From UBA11524 sp045132495 (lineage in GTDB: Bacteria; Bacillota; Clostridia; Christensenellales; Aristaeellaceae): 12,581 nucleotides of DNA. The notes under the pieces were generated by a model. It saw only the letters and a list, made by a program, of their open reading frames with translations. It was not told the DNA's origin and searched no databases. The position numbers and the translations under genes are program-made. The stretch lies in the NCBI GenBank assembly GCA_045132495.1, contig JBGUSK010000091.1:1-12581 (forward strand), read 5' to 3'. Position 1 is the first letter of the stretch; every line of letters begins with the position of its first letter. Below are positions 7,284-12,581 of the stretch, piece after piece.

Positions 7284-8780
7284 ATGAAGCACATGCATAT
7301 CGCCATTGCACCCGATAGCCGGGCGCAATTCAACAATCATGCTGATTTTTGCGTCGGCACGGGCCGCATGGGTCTCGCGATGCAGAAGGAATATCATGCC
7401 CAGCTTACCATGGCGCAGGAGCTGTGCCACTTCAAACACATCCGTGGACATGGCCTATTCTGCGACGATATGGCCATCTATCAGCCCTGGACAGATGCGG
7501 AGGGTGCGGAGCATGAGGGCTATAACTTTACCTATCTTGATCGGGTGATGGATGACTATCGTAGTCTGGGCCTCAAGCCTTTCATTGAATTGGGCTTCAT
7601 GCCTGATAAGATGGCCAGCGGCACTCAGACCATCTTCTACTGGAAGGGAAACACCACGCCCCCTGCGGATCATCAGAAGTGGGCGGATATGATCAAGGCC
7701 ACGCTGCGCCATCTGGCGGAGCGCTATGGTGAGGACGAGGTGTCCACCTGGCCTTGTGAAGTCTGGAACGAGCCCAATCTGCCAGGGTTCTGGGAGCATG
7801 CGGATGAGGACGCTTACCACCAGCTGTATAAGACCAGCGTCCTTGCGGTGAAGGAAGCCCTGCCCAGGATGCGCGTGGGTGGCCCTGCTATCTGCGGCGG
7901 CGCGACTTCGCTGGACTGGGTGCGTAATTTCCTGACCTTCTGCCGGGACGAGAAGCTGCCCGTGGACTTCCTGACCCGCCACGCCTACATGGGAGAAACC
8001 CCGGAACACAAGGGCCGGTACCTGTACCACACCATGCGCACGGTGGATTCCATCATCGAAGAAATGCAGGCCACCCGTGACATCATCGATTCTTTCCCGG
8101 AATTTGCGGGCATGGAGATGCATGTCACCGAATTCAACACCTCCTACCACCCCTTCTGCCCCATCCACGATACCAACTATAACGCCGCTCTGATCGCGGG
8201 GCTCCTCAGCCGCATGGGCGATGTGTGCGCGTCCTACTCCTACTGGACCTTCGGCGATGTATTTGAAGAGCAGGGCGTGCCCAGCCGGCCTTTCCACGGT
8301 GGATTCGGCATGATTGCCAATCAGTGCATCCCCAAGCCTACGCTTTGGACGTTCCACTTCTTCAACAATCTGCGCGGCGAATGTGTTTATCGCGATGACA
8401 ACACCCTGATTCTCCGCAAGGCGGATGGTTCCTATGAGGGCGTGGCGTGGAATATCTGCAAGGAAGAACGCGAGGCCATTGCCCTTGATCTGGAGTTGCC
8501 TTTGGCAGGAAAGTGTGTCCTGACCACCGAAACTGTGGACGAAACCACTTGTAACCCGCTCAAGGTCTGGCATGACATGGGTGAGCCTGCATCCCTAACC
8601 GATGCGCAGCTGCGCTTCCTGCGTCAGGCGGGACAACCCCTGTGCGAGACCGCGCAGATCGAGGGTGGCAAGGTCACGCTGGCGCTCAAGGAAAACGCCG
8701 TTGTGCGCTTCACTGTCAAATTGATTTCCGGCGCACCCGACTATGGCTACAACTACAACTGGTATATCGAAAACCGTTGA
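7284..8780 (+). CDS. GH39 beta-xylosidase
   Basis: Retaining exo-beta-1,4-xylosidase that releases xylose from the non-reducing end of xylo-oligosaccharides. 498 residues, no signal peptide, so cytoplasmic. Seen: an N-terminal TIM barrel with the acid/base glutamate in VWNEPNLPGFW (E163) and the nucleophile in HVTEFNTSY (E283). These positions are close to E160 and E277/E278 in known Thermoanaerobacterium and Geobacillus XynB enzymes. Further family patterns are FCVGTGRMG, SYWTFGDVFEE and GGFGMI, followed by a C-terminal beta-sandwich. The frame is open upstream to 7245, but the ATG at 7284 has AGAAAGGA 8 nt away (7268-7275) and begins the family N-terminus, so I chose it. It lies 4 nt after the MBL gene, so co-transcription and coupling are likely. 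It pairs functionally with the divergent GH67 enzyme. Often named xynB; the symbol is left blank because naming varies. Confidence 0.95.
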   Translation: MKHMHIAIAPDSRAQFNNHADFCVGTGRMGLAMQKEYHAQLTMAQELCHFKHIRGHGLFCDDMAIYQPWTDAEGAEHEGYNFTYLDRVMDDYRSLGLKPFIELGFMPDKMASGTQTIFYWKGNTTPPADHQKWADMIKATLRHLAERYGEDEVSTWPCEVWNEPNLPGFWEHADEDAYHQLYKTSVLAVKEALPRMRVGGPAICGGATSLDWVRNFLTFCRDEKLPVDFLTRHAYMGETPEHKGRYLYHTMRTVDSIIEEMQATRDIIDSFPEFAGMEMHVTEFNTSYHPFCPIHDTNYNAALIAGLLSRMGDVCASYSYWTFGDVFEEQGVPSRPFHGGFGMIANQCIPKPTLWTFHFFNNLRGECVYRDDNTLILRKADGSYEGVAWNICKEEREAIALDLELPLAGKCVLTTETVDETTCNPLKVWHDMGEPASLTDAQLRFLRQAGQPLCETAQIEGGKVTLALKENAVVRFTVKLISGAPDYGYNYNWYIENR

Positions 8781-8788
8781 TGACAGAG

Positions 8789-8823
8789 AAAAGCCGCGCA
8801 TCCGTTGCAGGGTGCGCGGCTTT
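8789..8823. terminator. Two-way intrinsic terminator
   Basis: Stem AAAGCCGCGCATCC (8790-8803) / GGGTGCGCGGCTTT (8810-8823), 14 bp with one G-T pair and a 6-nt loop. The minus strand continues with TTTTCTC and the plus strand has a short TTT. It lies between the convergent GH39 and ABC ATPase genes. Confidence 0.9.
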
Positions 8824-8837
8824 CGTATGCGATGGTA

Positions 8838-9632
8838 TCAGCTCAGCAGCATGCGGTCGTTTGCCAGGCCAGAGCCGCTGGCAACCTTGAACATCTTCAG
8901 CAGGTCTTCCACCGTCATGCGGGCCTTCATGTCGCGGTCGATATCGATGATGATCTTGCCCTCGTGCAGCATAATTGTGCGATTGCCGTATTGAAGCGCG
9001 TCCTTCATGTTATGGGTGACCATCATCGCGGTGAGGTTGTTGTCCTTGATCAGCTTTCGGGTGAGCGTGAGCACTTTTTCTGCGGTCTTGGGGTCGAGGG
9101 CGGCAGTGTGCTCGTCCAGGAGGAGCAGCTGAGGCTTTTGCAGGGTAGCCATCAGCAGCGTCAGCGCCTGACGCTGGCCGCCGGAAAGCAGGCCCACGCG
9201 GGCGTTCATGCGATCTTCCAGGCCCAGCTCAAGGGTTGCCAGCGCATCACGGAACTGCGCCTTCTCCGCCTTGGTGATGCCCCAGTTCAGCCCGCGCTTC
9301 TTGCCGCGGCGGTAGGCGAGGGCCATGTTCTCCTCAATGGTCATGGTGGCGGCAGTACCTGTCATGGGATCCTGGAATACCCGGCCCAGATACTTGGCAC
9401 GCTTGTATTCCGGCAGACGAGTCACGTCCACGCCGCCGATCTCGATGGAGCCGCTGTCCACCAGGAAAGTGCCTGCCACCGCGTTGAGGGTGGTAGACTT
9501 GCCAGCACCGTTGCCGCCGATGACGGTGACAAAATCACCCTCAGCCAGGTGGAGATCCACGTCAATGAGGGCCTTCTTTTCGGTAATGGTGCCGGGGTTG
9601 AAGGTCTTGGCAATGTGATTGATTTTCAGCAC
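8838..9632 (-). CDS. ABC importer ATP-binding protein (TrpY-like family)
   Basis: Cytoplasmic ATPase that powers the importer formed with the next two genes; 264 residues. Seen: Walker A GGNGAGKST (39-47), Q-loop Q87, signature LSGGQ (149-153), Walker B LLLLDE (169-174) and switch histidine H207 in VTHN. All key residues are intact. The start is GTG (9632-9630). It has AGGGAGG (9641-9647 on the plus strand) placed 8 nt upstream, inside the end of the permease gene, and only 1 nt separates it from the permease stop, which suggests translational coupling. It is the last gene of the operon and is followed by the terminator at 8790-8823. The partner genes show that it belongs to the importer type often annotated as tryptophan TrpXYZ; the true substrate is unknown. 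Confidence 0.93.
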   Translation of the reverse strand: MLKINHIAKTFNPGTITEKKALIDVDLHLAEGDFVTVIGGNGAGKSTTLNAVAGTFLVDSGSIEIGGVDVTRLPEYKRAKYLGRVFQDPMTGTAATMTIEENMALAYRRGKKRGLNWGITKAEKAQFRDALATLELGLEDRMNARVGLLSGGQRQALTLLMATLQKPQLLLLDEHTAALDPKTAEKVLTLTRKLIKDNNLTAMMVTHNMKDALQYGNRTIMLHEGKIIIDIDRDMKARMTVEDLLKMFKVASGSGLANDRMLLS

Positions 9633-9633
9633 G

Positions 9634-10614
9634 TCACTTACCTCCCTTCATTGCGGCCTTCATGGCTTTACGCGACGCAAGCTTGGACTTCCAGTAGGGG
9701 AACGCAAGGAACATCGCCACGACCAGCGCAGTGAGCATCTTCAGGTCGTTGGTATTTAGGCCCATCCAGATGACTACCTGGATGACAAGATAGTAGATGA
9801 TCGCGCCAAGTGCCACAGCCAGCAGACTGCCGGCAATGCCGCGCAGAGGTTTGATCTTGGAGAACAGCTTGCCGAAGACGACCTCGCCGATGATGACGGC
9901 AGCCAGGCCAATGACGATGGCTCCGCGGCCCATGTTGACATCCGCATAACCCTGGTACTGGGTCAGAAGAGCACCTGCGAAGGCCACGATGCCGTTGGAC
10001 AGCATCAGACCAAAGACCTTGTTCCATTCAGTGTTGATGCCCTGTGCGCGGGACATGGCCTGATTTGCGCCGGTGGCCCGCAGACTGCTGCCATATTCCG
10101 TGCCGAAGAACCAGAACATGCCCACAATCAGCAGCGCAATGATGATCACCAGCGGGAGCATGGGGTTGTCCAGCGTCAGCTGACGGACATAGCGGGAGGA
10201 CACCAGCATGTCGAACTTGTTGACGCTAACGGCAGTGTTGGCCTTGTTCAGCATGATTCGGAGGTTGATGGAATAAAGCGCCAACTGTGTCAGGATGCCG
10301 GAGAGGATCGCTGGGATCCCCATGCAGGTGTGAAACACGCCGGTGATCAGGCCAGCCAGCATGCCTGCCAGGAATGCGACCAGCATGGCTGTCCAGAAGC
10401 TGCAGCCGTTGATGATGAGCATCGCCGCTACAGCGCCGCCGGTGGCAATGGAGCCATCCACCGTCAGGTCGGATACCTCCAGGATGCGGTAGGTGATGTA
10501 AACACCAATGGCCATGATGCCCCAGATCATACCTTGGGCAGCTGCGCCCGGCAACTGGTTGAGCAGCTTGGGAAAATCACTGATCAGCTCAGCAAAGAAG
10601 TCGATGATCGGCAA
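9634..10614 (-). CDS. ABC importer permease (TrpZ-like, BPD_transp_2 type)
   Basis: Integral membrane channel subunit, 326 residues. About nine hydrophobic segments are visible (roughly 28-45, 58-73, 74-94, 99-118, 151-171, 201-220, 231-250, 262-285 and 292-308). A cytoplasmic loop GSSLRATGANQAMSRAQGI (175-193) matches the ATPase-contact motif typical of this permease family. The C-terminus is basic (KSKLASRKAMKAAMKGGK). The start is TTG (10614-10612), fixed by a perfect ribosome site with correct spacing; the next ATG would remove the first membrane segment. It is the middle gene of the SBP-permease-ATPase operon, with a hairpin between it and the binding-protein gene. A single permease gene implies a homodimer, unlike most clostridial sugar importers that use two permeases. 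Confidence 0.93.
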   Translation of the reverse strand: MPIIDFFAELISDFPKLLNQLPGAAAQGMIWGIMAIGVYITYRILEVSDLTVDGSIATGGAVAAMLIINGCSFWTAMLVAFLAGMLAGLITGVFHTCMGIPAILSGILTQLALYSINLRIMLNKANTAVSVNKFDMLVSSRYVRQLTLDNPMLPLVIIIALLIVGMFWFFGTEYGSSLRATGANQAMSRAQGINTEWNKVFGLMLSNGIVAFAGALLTQYQGYADVNMGRGAIVIGLAAVIIGEVVFGKLFSKIKPLRGIAGSLLAVALGAIIYYLVIQVVIWMGLNTNDLKMLTALVVAMFLAFPYWKSKLASRKAMKAAMKGGK

Positions 10615-10621
10615 GGGGAGT

Positions 10622-10630
10622 CCTCCTCTT
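10622..10630 (-). promoter_or_regulatory. Ribosome binding site supporting the TTG start of the permease
   Basis: AAGAGGAGG on the minus strand, 7 nt before the TTG at 10614. The strength of the site compensates for the rare start codon and makes the assignment firm. Confidence 0.85.
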
Positions 10631-10670
10631 CAAGGAAATGCTTCAGCATGATGAAGTGCGTCATAAACGG

Positions 10671-10706
10671 GAAAACAACGCCATGAAGCTTCCTCCATGG
10701 CGTTGT
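10671..10706 (-). terminator. Hairpin with T-run between binding-protein and permease genes
   Basis: On the minus strand a perfect 11-bp stem ACAACGCCATG (10706-10696) / CATGGCGTTGT (10685-10675) with a 10-nt loop is followed by TTTTCCC. It lies 18 nt after the binding-protein stop. It looks like a partial terminator or mRNA-stabilising hairpin that lets the binding protein be made in excess over the membrane parts. Confidence 0.75.
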
Positions 10707-10723
10707 GTGCGTGCCGGGGAATA

Positions 10724-11671
10724 TTACTCGATGGGAGCGTAATCAGCGGGCATGGTCAGACCGAGCTCGGCGACATTGGCTGCATTGTACATCTTGGTGA
10801 CGTTGGGCGCAGTCTGGATTTCCATGGCGGAAATATCAGCGCCGTTTACCAGAATATCGTAAGCCATCAGGCCGGTCTGCCAGCCAAGATCGTAGTAGGA
10901 GATGGACAGCGTCGCAACGCCGCAGCCGGAGCAGATGCCGGCTTCACCGGCAACCACGGGAACCTTCGCGGGAATAACCACGTTGGCGATGGTCTCGGTA
11001 TAGGAAGCAGCGGTGTTGTCGGTGGGAATGTAGATGACTTCGCAGTTGTCCGCGGCATTCTGGGTGACAGAAGCAACATCGTTGGAATCAGCGAAAGCGA
11101 ACTCTTCGGTCTCATAGCCGAGATCCTTCAGGTAGCCAGCGATCACATTAACCTGATAGACGGAGTTGGGTTCGGCGGAGCAGTACAGCAAGCCAACGGT
11201 CTTTGCCTCGGGGAAGAGCTCCTTGATCATTGCGGCCTGGGCGTCCAGGGGAGCCAGGTCGGAGGTGCCGGAAACGTTGATGCCGGTCACGCCGGTCCAG
11301 CCTTCGGTGACACCCATGGCGGTGGCGTAGTCAGTCACGGAGGTGCCCAGCACCGGAATGGTGCCGGTAGCATTCATCGCGGCCTGAAGGGCTGCGGTGG
11401 CGTTGGCCATGATCAGGTCGACGCCGTTTGCATCAAAGGTGGTTGCGATGGTGGTACAGGCGGCAGAATCGCCGGAAGCATTCTGAACGTCAAACTTAAC
11501 CTGATCGCCAAGCTTGTCCTTCAGGGCGTCCATAAAACCCTGGGTGGCTGCGTCCAGCGCAACGTGCTGAACCAGCTGGAGAATGCCGATCTCATACTTG
11601 TCGGCAGCGAGGGCGGAGGTGCAGCCGAGCACCATGCAAAGGGCGAGGACGAGGGAAAGAAGCTTTTTCAT
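10724..11671 (-). CDS. ABC importer solute-binding protein (TrpX-like, ABC_sub_bind family)
   Basis: Extracytoplasmic binding protein of the importer, 315 residues. Seen: a signal peptide with KK and a hydrophobic run (residues 1-16). There is a possible lipobox VLGC with C17, but also an ALA cleavage site at 20-22, so lipid anchoring is likely but not certain. Family features are QLVQHVALDAATQGF (32-46), DLIMANATAALQAA (85-98) and IPVLGTSVTDY (105-115), which match the PF04392 pattern. The frame is open to 11719, but the ATG at 11671 has AAGGAGG (11679-11685 on the plus strand) 7 nt upstream and starts the signal peptide. It is first in the operon and has its own promoter and an inverted repeat in its leader. 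Relatives are annotated as tryptophan importers, but the family is broad and the ligand is not readable here. Confidence 0.93.
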   Translation of the reverse strand: MKKLLSLVLALCMVLGCTSALAADKYEIGILQLVQHVALDAATQGFMDALKDKLGDQVKFDVQNASGDSAACTTIATTFDANGVDLIMANATAALQAAMNATGTIPVLGTSVTDYATAMGVTEGWTGVTGINVSGTSDLAPLDAQAAMIKELFPEAKTVGLLYCSAEPNSVYQVNVIAGYLKDLGYETEEFAFADSNDVASVTQNAADNCEVIYIPTDNTAASYTETIANVVIPAKVPVVAGEAGICSGCGVATLSISYYDLGWQTGLMAYDILVNGADISAMEIQTAPNVTKMYNAANVAELGLTMPADYAPIE

Positions 11672-11695
11672 AGGGATACCTCCTTCAATACTACG

Positions 11696-11717
11696 GTGCA
11701 GATCACAGCGTCTGCAC
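11696..11717. repeat. 22-bp inverted repeat in the importer leader, possible operator
   Basis: Perfect arms GTGCAGA (11696-11702) and TCTGCAC (11711-11717) with an 8-nt centre. It lies about 7 to 28 nt after the predicted transcription start, where a repressor would block transcription. The stem is short and has no T-run, so it is not a terminator. The binding protein is unknown. Confidence 0.55.
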
Positions 11718-11730
11718 ATCTACGAAAAAC

Positions 11731-11759
11731 AGTTTAGTACGCCTCTGCGCCAATGTCAA
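11731..11759 (-). promoter_or_regulatory. Promoter of the ABC importer operon
   Basis: On the minus strand TTGACA (11759-11754) and TAAACT (11736-11731) are separated by 17 nt. The -35 is perfect and the -10 matches 4/6. Predicted start is near 11724, giving a leader of about 50 nt. Confidence 0.75.
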
Positions 11760-11801
11760 TACTGGTGGAAAAACAAGACATAAATAAAACAATTTCAATC
11801 G

Positions 11802-11829
11802 AAAACCGGAGAGCAAAGCAGCTCTCCGG
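11802..11829 (-). terminator. Intrinsic terminator of glnN
   Basis: On the minus strand CCGGAGAGC (11829-11821) and GCTCTCCGG (11814-11806) form a perfect 9-bp stem with a 6-nt loop, followed by TTTTC. It starts 6 nt after the glnN stop and separates it from the importer promoter. Confidence 0.92.
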
Positions 11830-11835
11830 CAATGA

Positions 11836-12581
11836 TCAAACATTGAACAGCAGATCGTCATAGGTGGGGAATGGCCAGTATTCCTTGCCGACAAGGGATT
11901 CCAGGTCGTCGGCAATTTCGCGAACCTTTGCCATTGCAGGGATGATGATATACCGCTCGTACTGGGCATTCTCCAGCGCATCTTCCGTGTGCTTCGTTGC
12001 GAGGATCGAATCACGCAGATTGTTGATCGCGTCGAAGAGCTTCACGTTGCGTTCGGTGACAAATTTCAGCAGCCGCGCCTCGGCAACGGGTTCCACGCCT
12101 GCCTCGCGGATATCGCGAACAACGCGGCCCATTTCCCCCGCGAACTTTGCGCATGCCGGGAAAATCTCCCGCTCGGCCATCATCAGGCAGGTTTCAGCCT
12201 CAATGTTGACGGCCTTGGCGTAGTATTCCAGGCTGATTTCGTAACGCGAACGAAGCTCTGCCAGGCTGTAGATCCCCTGACGGGCAAACAGCGCAACGTT
12301 CTTTTCATCCAGCAGATGAGGCAGAGCATCGACCGTGCTGGCATAGTTGGGAAGGCCGCGGCGGGCTGCTTCCTCAACCCACGCGTCGGCGTAGCCGTTG
12401 CCGTTAAAGATGACCCGATTGTGTTCGCGCAATGTACGGACGATCAGATCGTGCAGTGCGATGCGGAAATCCTTCGCATTTTCCAGCTCATCCGCAAAGC
12501 CCATCAGCACGTCTGCAACGATGGTATTCAGCGTCACGTTTGTCTCTGCGATGGACGCGCTGGAGCCAAGACTGCGGAACT
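11836..12581 (-). CDS. glnN: Type III glutamine synthetase, C-terminal part
   Basis: The last 247 residues of a GSIII enzyme (about 700 residues when whole); the rest lies beyond the right edge. It makes glutamine from glutamate, ammonia and ATP in the cytoplasm. Seen: the conserved start of this segment FRSLGSSASIAETNVTLNTI, then IFNGNGYADAWVEEA, RYEISLEYYAKAVNIEA and the C-terminal EYWPFPTYDDLLF, all characteristic of the GSIII C-terminal domain. The reading frame is open through the window edge. The GTG at 12537 is an internal valine codon, not a start. It is followed by a strong terminator, so it is a separate transcript from the importer operon. GSIII is common in Clostridia, Bacteroidetes and cyanobacteria. 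Confidence 0.95.
   Translation of the reverse strand, partial: FRSLGSSASIAETNVTLNTIVADVLMGFADELENAKDFRIALHDLIVRTLREHNRVIFNGNGYADAWVEEAARRGLPNYASTVDALPHLLDEKNVALFARQGIYSLAELRSRYEISLEYYAKAVNIEAETCLMMAEREIFPACAKFAGEMGRVVRDIREAGVEPVAEARLLKFVTERNVKLFDAINNLRDSILATKHTEDALENAQYERYIIIPAMAKVREIADDLESLVGKEYWPFPTYDDLLFNV

Noticed and set aside
7455..8573. 372-residue minus-strand open frame opposite GH39
   Set aside because: Shadow of the GH39 gene; no ribosome site or motif seen.
8805..9734. 309-residue plus-strand open frame opposite the ABC ATPase
   Set aside because: Shadow frame crossing two real genes; no motif, and it begins inside the terminator.
10697..11737. Gly/His/Val-rich 346-residue plus-strand open frame opposite the binding-protein gene
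   Set aside because: The glycine-rich look comes from the antisense of Ala/Thr/Pro codons; the binding protein has signal peptide, ribosome site and promoter.

Overview
The window looks like a chromosomal piece of a GC-rich, plant-fibre-using Firmicute, probably an anaerobic clostridium of the gut type. This is inferred from a type III glutamine synthetase, AGGAGG-type ribosome binding sites, short Gram-positive style promoters, a possible lipoprotein-type solute-binding protein and intracellular hemicellulases. No 16S or other marker is present, so genus is not assigned.

Left part (1-4455, plus strand). The window opens inside a large glycoside hydrolase family 2 gene (beta-galactosidase type, with DUF4982-like and C-terminal CBM6-like modules). 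It is followed by cysS (cysteinyl-tRNA synthetase) from its own strong promoter. Overlapping the end of cysS is a small, unrecognised three-helix membrane protein. A strong two-way terminator closes this block.

Middle part (4463-8823). This is a glucuronoxylan side-chain module. A GH67 alpha-glucuronidase (minus strand) is divergent from a two-gene operon (plus strand) of an MBL-fold metallohydrolase and a GH39 beta-xylosidase. Neither glycosidase has a signal peptide, so both should act in the cytoplasm on imported aldouronic acids and xylo-oligosaccharides. GH67 would remove the terminal (4-O-methyl)glucuronic acid and GH39 the xylose units. The MBL protein, only 4 nt upstream of the xylosidase gene, is the functional unknown. 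A second two-way terminator closes the module.

Right part (8838-12581, minus strand). A three-gene ABC importer operon, in transcription order solute-binding protein, permease, ATPase, belongs to the family often annotated as TrpXYZ-like. It is not a standard sugar importer. It has a clear promoter, a 22-bp inverted repeat just after the predicted transcription start, a hairpin plus T-run between the binding protein and permease genes, and non-ATG starts (TTG, GTG) on the last two genes. Upstream of it, and separated by a terminator, is the 3' end of glnN (type III glutamine synthetase), cut by the window edge.

No tRNA, rRNA, CRISPR array, insertion sequence or T-box leader was seen. There is no gene-free stretch over 300 bases. 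Many long antisense reading frames exist, but all are judged shadows of the genes listed.
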